In this document: positions 45,923 through 56,624 of the stretch, piece by piece
Numbering within the stretch: the stretch's first letter is position 1
How the letters are laid out: each line of letters begins with the position of its first letter
From: Auriscalpium vulgare
Lineage: Eukaryota > Basidiomycota > Agaricomycetes > Russulales > Auriscalpiaceae
Direction: 5' to 3'
Assembly (NCBI GenBank): GCA_019915015.1
Contig: JAHBBC010000016.1
Coordinates: 1,116,001-1,180,000 of the forward strand
DNA: 64,000 bases
The notes under the pieces: generated by a model
The model's input: only the letters and a program-made list of their open reading frames with translations
Told to the model about the DNA's origin: nothing
Databases searched by the model: none
Translations under genes and position numbers: made by a program

Positions 45923-48392
45923 ATGCGGACCACAAAGTCAAGCAGCGGTGGACACTCAGGCTTCGAGCCGCAGACCAACGGCTTTCCTTTCTATGCGGGC
46001 AGCCATGACGTCTGGCGACAGAGAGAGCACAAGTAGTACGTTCTGTCTGCTTCTCTCCATTCCCCTTTACTGACCTCTGCAGTCCACATCCTGGCAGCGC
46101 ATTCTCCCAGTAGTACGTTCTCGCGTCTCCATATGTCATAGCTTGCTTTAAGCAGATGGCTTGCATGGCTTACACAGCCCTTCCCACTGCTACAGTCCGC
46201 AGTATTTGTACAGTGTTTCCCATGCGTCATCTGCGGCTCTACGTTCTGGAGCGTGCGTGGACTCTCATCTCCAATTTGATGTGTCGCTCATTTGCTGAAA
46301 TCGTAGCCGCCCATGCCCACCACTCCTCCGGCCGTTTGCCACGATCCCTCTCCCCGTCATTGAACCACTGGATGATCCACAAAGCCAAAACGATCAAGAA
46401 ATTAGCGATACCTTTCAATTCGTAGGCGGCGCCCCATTGTCGTCTTCTTATCATGTCGCCCCGCCCGTGTATGTCATCAGAAAATCCCCATATAAGTCAG
46501 CGCTGATCCGGACTATCCGCTTACAGCCCATCCTCACATCCCTCCATCCCTTCACTTCCTGCGCGATCGTACAAGGCGGGTGCTGATGACCGGTTTGTGG
46601 GCGGATTCTGCCTGCCAGTGCAGGTGTGTTTTTGCTTTCTCCGCTCTCGTTAGTCGATGTCCTGAGCACCCCGCAGCAGTCTCCGCGGCGGCTCCCCCCC
46701 GTGGACCGACAGCTATTCCCACCATTACATGTCCCCGCTGCACTCTCCTTCTATCAGTACTCGCAGTGCACCGGTCGCAAGAAGGCTCTTTGCGTGTGTT
46801 GTTGTCCATAACGCATCACTGTAAAAACTGAGACCTTGTCTATCAGATTGGAATCAACTACACCGACTGTGAAGAGCCACTTAGACTCAACGGATGTGTT
46901 GCCGATGCGCATCGCATGGCGATTTTCCTGACGGGTAGGCAGTTTTATACTGGCATGACGTCGCGCTCATGTATTGGTAGAACGCCTGAATTACAAGCCA
47001 GAGGATGTCCTTGTTCTCACGGATGATGACTATAGCCGGTTCCGGCCGACCAAGGCGAATATGGTGAGGTTGCCTTTGATGCCTAAGGGCCGGGGGCTTA
47101 CTGCGATTTTACAGCTCAGCGCCATGGCATGGCTTGTTCACGGTGCTCGCACAAACGATTCATTGTTTTTCCATTGTACGTTTCGCTCTTCACAATGAAT
47201 CGACTCCAAATCTCATTTTTGAATAGATGCTGGCCACGGAAACCAAATCCGAGATATTGATGGCGAAGAAGAGGACGGGCAAGATGAGACCATCCAACCT
47301 CTCGATTTCCAGACTCATGGCGATATCGTGGATGACGTGTGTATTAGCTAGCTTATTTCACCCTGCCGAAGGAAGCTCATGTGTTTCTGTGTGTGTAGGA
47401 CATCCATAATATCATGGTCAAGCCCCTGCCACCCGGCTGCCGTCTGACGTCGATCTTTGATGTACGCATTAAATGTATACACGCGCTTAATATGACTAAC
47501 GGAGGTTTCTTCTACGCAGTGCTGTCATTCCGGGACTGTCATGGGTCTGTGCCTTGAATCATCTGAACCGCCCGATACTGACCATCATTTCATCTTCTTC
47601 TCTCTCGTTGTAGACTTACCGTATGTTGTAAGTGTTCCTCGTTTCTCTATTTTCACTGGTAGGACTCACGGGCGTAATCTACAGTACTCGGCGAACGGTA
47701 AACTGAAAAAAATTGGTCTCATAGCTTCGACTGCCCGCCTTGTGCCCCAGATGTGGCACGGCGCTCGCCGGGGCAATTTTGCGGGTGCGGGGACCTTGTT
47801 CAGTATGATCTGTACCGGAAGACACATTCGTGCGGGCAAGATGGCCAGGCAGACCAAAGCCAGTGCGGCCGATTGCGTAGGTGCTCTAGAGACAACCCTC
47901 GTGTTGACTGACAACTCGAGGCAGATCTCCTTTGGTGCATGCACAGACAGCGAGGAGGCGATGGACTTGCAGGATGATGGCGCGATGAGCACTGTGGGTC
48001 TGGTTTTCGCACAAAACCTATTCCGGCACTGACAGCCTGCCCACGCATACAGGCCTTCATCGCTTCCCTCAGTATGTTTCCTGCATTCATCTGCAACCTC
48101 CTATAACCACTAATTGGGTTCTTGTGTGCCAGCCCTAAACAAGGAGCAAACCTTTGAGGAGCTGCTCGCCGACCTTCGGTGAGCAGTCAGGGTTTTCTGA
48201 CGATGAGTGTGTTGAACCCGAAGCTCCTGTGTAGAAAACGCCTGGCAAGTTATCGACAGAAACCGCAGCTGTCCGCCTCACATCCCATGGTGAGTCACTG
48301 CCCTCTTAGGCTCTAATTACTCGTGCGGAACATATATACTTATTACGCACTGTCCATTTCCTCAGGACGTGAATCTTCAATTCATCGCTTAG
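45923..48392 (+). CDS. Type I metacaspase (copy 1)
   Basis: Caspase-fold cysteine protease cleaving after Arg/Lys, linked to fungal stress and cell death. Proposed start MRTTKSSSGGHSGFEPQTNG after a C/T-rich leader; prodomain exons are uncertain. The catalytic core starts [17 protein letters not shown], then IGINYTDCEEPLRLNGCVAD, YKPEDVLVLTDDDYSRF, AMAWLVHGARTNDSLFFHYA followed by GHGNQIRDIDGEEEDG (His 47235-47237), [16 protein letters not shown], and CCHSGTVM with catalytic Cys at 47523-47525. The p10-like part has IGLIASTARLVPQ, TKASAADCISFGACTDSEEA, TFEELLADLRKRLASYRQKP and the family's typical end SASHPMDVNLQFIA. The residue before the catalytic Cys is Cys instead of the usual Ser. Twelve or so exons; core intact. 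Confidence 0.82.
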
Positions 48393-49329
48393 GCGCCACA
48401 TTCCACCTCACGACCTCTTACGACTTGCATTACGCTCACCCTGGATACCTTCAAGCATTGGGACACCTCTTCCTTCGGTCATCATGGACTTTCTTCTCAC
48501 ATTGCTCTCACATATCACATACCTGTTATCAGCTCACATATATTCACTTTTGGCCTGCCTTCGTCGCATACGTAGTGCTTTTTGCTTTGATCTCTTGTTT
48601 TGTTTTGTTTTGTTTGCTGTACTGTTGTCGCGTTTGTATGTATACGCTGTGTTGTCGACATAAACCTGTATAATGTAGCTTCAAGTTCAGAATTTCAGAG
48701 ACGCGTGATCGCGTTCCGGTATATCGCCGAACGATTACGGAAGCGGTGGCTTCCTCCCACTCTTCTTTCATCGACCACTACTAGCCTGCACGACATAGCT
48801 ACAATCAAAACACAGCGAAGGATGTTTTATCTTCGGTACATGGTACAGATATGCGATTGGTGCGGCCTCAACCCCTCATACGAGATGTTAACGGATTTAT
48901 CAGAATTTGACATCCGCAGATATTACTTAAATGCGCGGTTATGCCAGGGATCTATCAGCTTCAATGCGTGTAATGCACATTATCCCTGGAGAGGATAGGA
49001 AACTTTCACTCCCAGTTCGTCATCTAGATCAAAATTATGCTTTGTGAGTCCTAAGTACTCGTAAATACTCGAGCCCGTTCCGTTGTGTTGTGGCGGTACA
49101 TAGCTGTCAGGCAGCCCGGTGCCAGTGCATGTCCTGTCAAACGCTGCGGCGATGCCTGGAAGTGCCGGGCCGTACAATGGAGAGGCAATTCAGAACTTCA
49201 TAGCTTCAACGCAGCACTGCACTGTGTCGCAGGGGCGGCATGCGCATAGGTAAGCAGGAGAGTCATGGCCTCAAATACCTCCATGCCGCCCCCCCTCACT
49301 CCCTTCGTTATCACCCTCGAGCATATAGC
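48393..49329. other. intergenic between metacaspase copies 1 and 2
   Basis: No gene recognised. A minus-strand frame at 48980-49177 has a protein-like end (SIYEYLGLTKHNFDLDDEL) but no start, intron structure or partner, and may be a leftover fragment. A T-rich run around 48570-48630 gives only low-complexity frames. Confidence 0.35.
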
Positions 49330-51948
49330 ATGTCCGACCAGGCGCGTTTTGCGGGCGGCTTCAGATCTTCTCTTCCACACGGTCCGAATCCCCACTACAG
49401 TGCAGGTGTGGGACCGGCGAAGCACCCGTGCGTCTATCCTAGGATCCGGTCATACCGTTAGCTGACCTACTGCTTTTCCCTTCCAGTGCTCAGAATGTCC
49501 CGCCGCTGTGGGCTACCATGTACGCAGCCCTTTCATAGGCGGCACTCGCACGGATTGTTCACCGTACATCTTTTCCTGTGATTTAGTGAAGACGTCAACT
49601 GCCCTTCTAGTCCCTATGCGCCCTCAGGAACCGGGCCGTGTGTATTCGCTTGGGTGTCGATCATCAGGTCTATTTGCTGACAGCGTGTTAGTCCTCAGAC
49701 ACCAGGAGGGCTTGCATCACCTTCCCTTGCACGTGAATATCATCCTACCGAAACGATTCCGATATATAGCGCCTATGGTCCCAACTATGCTCTATACGGT
49801 CCACCGCCCTCCAACAATTCTTTCGCGCGACCCCCTTCTCCTCCCAATGCCTTCATTGGAGAGCCCTTCGGGCGAGCACCCTACGCCAATGCTACATATC
49901 GTCCGGATCAGAGGCCACCCGCGTACGTTCTAGCGTCTCTCGTTCTCATTTCATTGATTTGCTGATCAGAATTGTATTTCTGCAGCGCATCGTATGATGT
50001 ACACGGCTATCCGGTCCAGCGGCTGCCATACGCGCAACAAAGTCTTTATACGGTTTCCACTGTGACACAGACTCTGCCCCCGCCCTCGCATACAATCGTC
50101 CAACAGAGTGCCACATACACATTCCCCGCTCCATTCCCTCCTCCTCCTCCTCCTCCTCCACCTCCACTACCACCGCGCCCGACCCCGACCCAACAGCATT
50201 GGCCGCAATCGACGTCCGCCCGCCCGTCTTTGCCTCCGCGACCGCCGACGAGTTGCATCTGCTTTGGCAATCCACTAGAAGTCCGGGGCTCCCCAGTACA
50301 GCTTCAGCCATCATATCAATACTCGCAGTGCGATAGGCGTAAGAAAGCTGTATGCGTGAGTCATTGGAGACTTCAACATGAGCTCCCATCATCTAACAGC
50401 CGACCTAAGATTGGCATCAACTACGTGGGGCAAGAAGGGGTGCTGAAAGGGGCTGCTTCCGATGCAAGACGCTTTGCTCAATTTCTTTGCGGTGTGTGGT
50501 TCCTTGGACGTGCCATTTTGCGTGCTGACTTCCTGCAGACCAATTCAAATATAAGAAACAGGACATCTGGATACTTACGGACGACTGGAACGGTTCACAG
50601 GAATCTCCCCCGACATTTTTTAATATCGTAAGATATGATCTTAACGTCGTCTGTATATGACGGCGTCCTGATGATTGCAATTTTTAGATCAAGTCCATGG
50701 AATGGCTTGTGAATGATGCTAAGACGCACGACTCTCTGACCTTCTTCTGTACGTAGCCCGTCACAAGTTTCGTGCGCTTGTGCTGACTGCCGTGGATTCC
50801 TCTGCGTCGTTTTAGTTGCCGGTCATGGTGATCGGGTGAAGGACAATGACGGCGAGGAGGTAGACGGCTGGGACGAAGCGATCGTTCCCCTTGATTGGAG
50901 AACCGCAGGATATATTGTTGACGATGTGAGTGCCCCTTTGCCTCATGTCAGGACTAAGAAATTAAATCATGCGTGTATCGGGCAGTTGATTCATCACATA
51001 ATGGTCAAACCACTTCCACCGGGCTGCCGTCTCACTGCCGTTTTTGATGTGCGTTCGTACCCTCAGCGGCTTTCCCCTAGGTCACTCATCTTTCTCGATT
51101 AGAGTTGTCATTCCGGATCAGCTTTGGGTACGTACCTTCCTATTCTCCCACTTCCTTGAATCGTCTGACCTCGGAGGGTACAGATTTGCCTTACATGGTA
51201 AGCGTCACTGCACTGCGTTATTTTCACGTCCGCCCACGAAAGCCCCGTCCTCAGTACAATCCCGATGGCACCCAAATCAATGCGCCCGACCTCGTCGAGG
51301 AAGCATACAATGGGTATCTTGGTGATGTGTTCTCCACCCGGCGCAGAGAGGCCAGGGCAGAGGCTTACCGCGCCGACCAGAAATCAAAGCGGACAAAGGC
51401 AAGCCCTGCCGATTGTGTGAGTAATCACTACTGTCTCTCGAAGCCACAGTTTTGACGGCAATAATCCCATAGATCTCTTTCTCCGCGTGCGCCGATGACC
51501 AGCAGTCCTTTGACGGCGTGAGGAATGGCGAGTATACGGGTTTGATGAGCGCGGTGGGTGTTCTCGTATTCGCTTTGTCTGTTCACCATGCTAAAGTCTG
51601 GGTTGTGAATGTCTCAGGCCTTCATCGAGTCTTTTAGTACGCGCATTGTTCTGCCTTGCGTATCAATCTGTTGCTGACGGTGGTCATGATGCTTAGAGGA
51701 CAACCGACATCTGAGCTTCCAGGGACTTCTGCAATCACTGCGGTCAGTAGTACTCGACACTTCATATTTGAGGTGTACTTACGAGGACTCATGATGCAGA
51801 AGACATCTTCGGAAGGAGGGACAGACGCCGCAGCTCTCGAGCTCGCACCCTATGGTATGTCCTCTCGTCTTGGAGAAGGGCTATACATAATGGCAGCTTA
51901 CGCGTACTCTCCGCTTTTTAGGACATAAGCCTCCGATTCATCGCCTAG
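49330..51948 (+). CDS. Type I metacaspase (copy 2)
   Basis: Second member of the cluster. Start MSDQARFAGGFRSSLPHGPN; the prodomain is Pro/Tyr-rich (ETIPIYSAYGPNYALYGPPP, RAPYANATYRPDQRPP) and includes a polyproline run from a CCT repeat near 50136-50165. No LSD1 zinc finger is seen. The core: PSYQYSQCDRRKKAVC, VGINYVGQEGVLKGAASDAR, QDIWILTDDWNGSQE, MEWLVNDAKTHDSLTFFFAG followed by HGDRVKDNDGEEVDGWDEAI (His 50824-50826), MVKPLPPGCRLTAVFD and SCHSGSAL (Cys 51106-51108). Then LPYMYNPDGTQINA, an extended linker [38 protein letters not shown] and the end SSSHPMDISLRFIA. About 13 exons. Residues around the His (FFFAGHGD) differ from HY[AS]GHG in the other copies. Prodomain splicing between 49455 and 49690 is unresolved. 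Confidence 0.82.
50136..50165 (+). repeat. CCT microsatellite coding for polyproline
   Basis: About nine CCT/CTC-type triplets in a row, interrupted by an A near the end, inside the prodomain exon of metacaspase copy 2. It encodes a run of about ten prolines and is a likely length-variable site. Confidence 0.75.
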
Positions 51949-53548
51949 TTAGCCGCCTTGTCACCGTGTACTTACTTGTACCTAGTCAGACTGTCACTGC
52001 ACCATATGTAGTGTCACGATTCTTCATACCCCTAGACAATCCAGATGTGCATTCGATTATTCATACAAAATGGCGTGCGTGGAATCGGTCTGAAGTACAG
52101 GGAATATGAATGCTTGCATGCAAAGTGCTTGGCCAGATGATAAGCTGTGTGCGCACAAGGGCTCGCAGGCGATGGGCATCAGAATAACGATAGACTGTCC
52201 GTACAATCAGACGAATGTCGAGGAAGATACCGGCTCACAGCGCTAATCCTCGTTCCCGACGACGACCTCCATCTCCTTCCGACCACGACGGCAATATGTC
52301 CCCGCCTGCAGCCAGAGAGTCAATGAGCAGCGCCAGGCGCGGCGTCGACATATTAGGCTCCTGCGTACATGCCAATTCTTCTTCGGAACACAGATGGAAG
52401 GGAGACCGCGGTCATGTAGCTTGCGAATTTGCTCGAGGTCGTCCGCGACGCTGGTCATCCAGAACCATCGGAACTTATTTTGCAGGGCTTGCTCCTCCTA
52501 GGCGCGTTTCGGGATGAAGGCATCTCTGCGAGTGGTGGGGGACGTCCGAGGGCGCGCTATTGGGGCTGTCGAGGCGGTGGGCGAGACGCAGGAGTCTACA
52601 TCAGAGTCCGAAGAGTCCGATGATGTGAGTCCGGATGACGAGGAAGAGGCGGCTTGAGCCCTGCGGCCGTGCGGGCCCGGCCACGTGGCCGTGCCGCTCG
52701 GCGGCTGTCTCGACATCTTCTCTGACCGCCATGGTCGCTGTTCCTCGACAAACATCCCGCTCTCTGTCGTCAAATTCCGGGACTATTTTTGCGGAGATCT
52801 CTTTGGGATTTGACCGAACTTGAGGCAAGCGACGAGTCGGCAAGTAGTCAGAGGAGCTATGCCGATATTCTTGTGGGTACTGTAGTAACTCCGCATTCCA
52901 CGACTTGCTCACTCTCCTCTGCTTCCCATCTTGTGCTAGTCATAAGTGCAAGTAACTTGCCCTGTAGATGGACTCGTTGACATCGCATCCGCCTTGGGCT
53001 TAGGATATCGTCAGGCTCCCCTCCTGGCGAACCGAGGAGATTGTTGCCGTCAAAGTCGACCACTCGGGCAACCTGGCTGCTAGACGAGCTCTGAAACATC
53101 GATCACTTGAGGAAGCTCCGCCTCGACGTTCGGCGCTCGACGGTGCGCATGGTGCCGTCCCCCTCATGCTTTCCTACGGCCACGGTGTCACTCGCGTGTG
53201 AGACTCGGACGTGGCACCTTTCTGACAGGTTTGCGCAGAGCCGGTCGAGTGCAACCGGCCGTGGGGTACGTACTGGGCACGATGCATGATTTCCGGTTTA
53301 CTGATCCTCCCGCTGCGTCGAAAGGTGAGGCTCGAACCATCTCTGGAGATAAACTCGGCCTCGCGCACCACGCCCAGATGTGCACAACTTGCAGCCTGCA
53401 TGCGCTTCTGCCGACTCGGGGGATCGTCTGGCCGATCCAAGCATGATCTACGAGGCGTGATCCTCGCCACATTTTGCATACGCCACCCGGCAAACTATAA
53501 GAAGAGCCGTCCCTCCAGTCGACTTCTGGCGCCCTCAAAATCCCTGCC
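51949..53548. other. region without a convincing gene; possible remnants
   Basis: About 1.6 kb between metacaspase copy 2 and the P450. Plus-strand fragments look protein-like over short spans (LEVVRDAGHPEPSELILQG near 52430; VLGTMHDFRFTDPP near 53270) but are broken by stops and frame changes that introns did not repair. This suggests a decayed gene or chance. No transposon ends seen. Confidence 0.3.
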
Positions 53549-55474
53549 ATGATGTCGGACGCTCACGCGACATCGGCCTTCACTCGATATCTTCGACACC
53601 GGGTGGTGACTTTGGACGTACTTTGGCGGAACAAGGCCCTTGTTGTTGGGACGCTCTTTGCATGCCTCGTCGTGTCGATTACCAAATACGTTCGTAGTCC
53701 CTGGCGCCATCTTCCGCCTGGCCCTGGAGGTTTCCCTGTCCTTGGCAACATTCTCCAGTTCAGGGACAAAAGATGGCTCTTTTTCAAATCCAAGGAGGAC
53801 TACGGTGCGCTCTATTCTGCGCACGTCAGCACATGCTCATTACTCGTCCAGGAAACGTCGTGTATCTCAGCGTCGCTGGCCAGCCGATTGTCGTGCTCAA
53901 TTCACAAAAGGCAGCATCCGACCTTCTTGACCGACGAGCGAGCATATACTCCGACCGTCCGCGCTTCGTGATGGCGGACATCCTGTCCGGGGGCCTTTTG
54001 CTCGTCTTTGTTCGCTTCGGAGACCTGTGAGCGCAGTACACTGCCTGTTCTGGGCCATCGCTGAACGAGATATCCAGCTTGCGCCGCATGCGGCGGGCAG
54101 GACAGGAGAGCCTGTCGCGGACGGCAGTCAAGAGCTTCCACCCTCTGCAGACGAAGGAAGCGGTCCTGCTGCTCGCGGGTCTGCTGTCTGACCCCGCGGC
54201 CCGCGCCAAGCATTTCCGCCGGTCGTCCGCGTCCATGGTCATGTCGGTAACCTACGACCTGCCCTCTATCGACTCCATCGAAGATCCGAACCTCGCGAAG
54301 ATCGACGCGCTCATCGACAGGCTGGCGAAGGCGACTGCTCCCGGGGCACGCCTGGTCGAGATGTTCCCCTGGATAGTGCACATTCCTCGACGGTGCGCAC
54401 GCATTGGAGCACGCAAAGTCGGCTCAAAAGTATTTATTCAAGTTCGCTGTAGGTTCGCGAAATGGAAACGCGATGCAGAATGGCATCACGCACAAGATTC
54501 GATGCTGCTGGAGGGCCTCTTGCACAAAGTCCGTGCCGACCTGGTACGCATAGGTCTGTCCTTTCTTTGGGCAAACACCGACGGATGGCCTTCAGGACAG
54601 CGGACTCGACCGACCGAGCCTCTGTGCTTCGCTCATCAAAGAAAACTTTGGGCTTTCAGGCAAGGAGCAGGCCTGGTTGGCCGGGATGATGTAGTGAGTT
54701 TTTCGCAGAAGCATCGCACGCGAGGCACAGTGTGAACACGCAACCTAGCTCGGCGGGCGCGGAGACGACATCAGGCGTGCTCATGTGGTGGACGCTGGCC
54801 ATGGCCGCGCATCCGGACGTCCAAGCGCGCGCGCAGCAGGAGCTCGACGCGGTCGTCGGCCGCGGACGCCTGCCGTCCTTCACAGACCTCGCGCACCTGC
54901 CGTACATCCGCGCGATCGTCAAGGAGGCGCTGCGCTGGCGGCCGGTCACGCCGTTCTCGATCCCGCACCGGCTGATGGAGGACGACTGGTACGAGGGCAT
55001 GTTCCTGCCCCGGGGCACGCTTGTGCTGCCGAACCTGTGGCAATGCAACCGCGATCCGGCGGTGTTCGGGCGCGACGCGGCGGTGTTCCGGCCGGAGAGG
55101 CACCTGGACGGGGGCGGGGGGGCTGCGGCGGGGCCGTCTGAGACGAGGGAGGACGGGCATGCGGCGTACGGGTTCGGGCGGAGGGTGTGTCTGGGGCGGC
55201 ATGTGGCCAACGACTCGCTGTTCATCGACATTGCGACGATACTGTGGGCGGCGACGGTGGAGCCGGTGGACGGCGGGGGAAAGAGTCTCCCGGTCGACGT
55301 GGAGACGTACGAGGACGATGGGCTGCTGTGGTGCGTGCGTGTGCAGGCGTTTGGGCGTTTGCGCTGAGCGTCTGGTGTTGCAGTCGGCCTGGGCACTTTG
55401 AGTGCGTGTTCAGCCCGCGGTTCCCCGAGGTCGCGTCTCTCGTGGCCGCCGAGGTGGAGCTGCTCGACCGCTAA
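53549..55474 (+). CDS. Cytochrome P450, O-methylsterigmatocystin-oxidoreductase-like
   Basis: P450 of a different family from the other two. N terminus MMSDAHATSAFTRYLRH and a membrane segment ALVVGTLFACLVVSITKYV; proline hinge RHLPPGPGGFPVLGNIL. Spliced blocks: NVVYLSVAGQPIVVLNSQKA, RRASIYSDRPRFVMADIL, LRRMRRAGQESLSRTAVKSF, IHIPRRFAKWKRDAE region, FGLSGKEQAWLAGMMYSAGA, AETTSGVLMWWTLAMAAHP (I-helix AGAETTSG), LPYIRAIVKEALRWRPVTP (ExxR), and heme loop YGFGRRVCLGRHVANDSLF. The stop at 55365 is inside an intron (55331-55383); removing it adds LLCRPGHFECVFSPRFPEVA and VAAEVELLDR, matching the expected family C terminus, so the gene ends at 55474. About 530 residues, all key motifs intact. Substrate unknown. 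It lies between metacaspase copies 2 and 3. Confidence 0.85.
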
Positions 55475-55621
55475 ACGGTGTGACGTATAAGGGCATGGCC
55501 ACCGTAATAAGCGCAGCTAATCCAACGTTCTGTTCTTCACATCGCCGCGAGTTTCTGAATCGAGGTAGGAGAGACCCGACGCACAGCTCAGAGCAATACT
55601 TAGCATGACAGGTCCTATTCA

Positions 55622-56050
55622 ATGAGCTACTACGACACTAACCCCAAACGCCTCGACCTGCTCGGCCACTTGTCGTTCGGCGTGCAGTCCATAGCAGTCT
55701 CCCAACCATTCTACACTGCCGTCTTTGCCACACTTGGCCTCTCTCTCGTGTATCAGGACAATGCGGAGAAGCCTAGGGCCCTCGGATATAGCTGGGGCGC
55801 ACGCGAGCCCGTTAACATATACGAGGAGGCCAATGCGGCTGCAGCAGGAGCGGGAACGCACATCGGGTTCAATGCGCCGAGCAGGAAGGCGGTGGACGAG
55901 TTCTACCGGGCCGCCCTGGAGCACGGGGGGAAGGACGACGGGGCACCCGGCCTGCGGAAGGACTACCACGACAATTACTACGCTTGCTTCGTGTACGATC
56001 CTGATGGGCATCGTCTGGAGGCGGTGTATCAACAACCGTTAGAGGAGTGA
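55622..56050 (+). CDS. Glyoxalase/bleomycin-resistance/dioxygenase (VOC) fold protein
   Basis: A single-exon 142-residue protein of the vicinal-oxygen-chelate superfamily. It starts MSYYDTNPKRLDLLGHLSFG; typical elements are LGHLSFGVQSIAVSQPFYTA, FATLGLSLVYQDNAEKPRAL, GAGTHIGFNAPSRKAVDEFY and the C-terminal CFVYDPDGHRLEAVYQQP. His in LGHLSF, His in THIGF and Glu in LEAV are plausible metal ligands. Such proteins may be lactoylglutathione-lyase-like, but the substrate is not predictable. It begins 147 bases after the P450 stop on the same strand, so a link to that gene is possible but unproven. The lack of introns is ordinary for short VOC genes. Confidence 0.85.
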   Translation: MSYYDTNPKRLDLLGHLSFGVQSIAVSQPFYTAVFATLGLSLVYQDNAEKPRALGYSWGAREPVNIYEEANAAAAGAGTHIGFNAPSRKAVDEFYRAALEHGGKDDGAPGLRKDYHDNYYACFVYDPDGHRLEAVYQQPLEE

Positions 56051-56624
56051 CAGTCCTGGAGGTACGCATGCCGTGCTATGGCGTGGACCCATCTGACCAG
56101 GTTGATGATAGACGCTTCGTTACCTGCCAGTGGGGCGCTTTCTGTACATCGTGGACACCGCCGCCAGTACTTGGCTACAGTAGTACACTGTGTTAGTAGG
56201 AGTGCTGCTTGCTATCATCGGGATCGCCACGACCGTCCATCGAGTTACTACAGTGACGGAAGCAATAAGAATAGTGGCCAAGAAGAGAAGCGACGGCTCT
56301 CGATCTCGATCGGGGCGATCGAGACTGGCACATACGATCTCAGATCGTCGTCCGCCAACCCCCCTGGGTCCCCTTCCCCCTCCCAGCGCTCCCCACTCGC
56401 AACGAAGCAGTCAAATGTCGGCGGGTGACGGCGGACACACAGCAGCCTCAGATTGCCCGGCCCTCCGAAATCACGGCGGCGGCGGGGGAGTCACTTTCAT
56501 CTCGCCGAAATGACGTGCCGTTTCAAGTCCCGCGCCGTACCGCTATATCTAGCCAGAGTGCGCAGCACCGCCCTCCAAGGCCTCTTCCCCCCCTTTCCTC
56601 TCTCTCTCCCCACCAGCTCTCGCC
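56051..56624. other. intergenic, leader of metacaspase copy 3
   Basis: No gene recognised. The last ~60 bases before the ATG at 56625 are strongly C/T-rich, with the ATG in a cgccATG context, as expected of a fungal leader. Frames further left have no domain. Confidence 0.4.

Noticed and set aside
48980..49177. minus-strand protein-like fragment ending ELGVKVSYPLQG
   Set aside because: Plausible composition but no start, no neighbouring exons and no recognised family; kept only as a note.
53549..56050. P450 plus VOC protein as a biosynthetic gene cluster
   Set aside because: No backbone enzyme (PKS, NRPS, terpene synthase) or transporter next to them, so cluster status is not supported.
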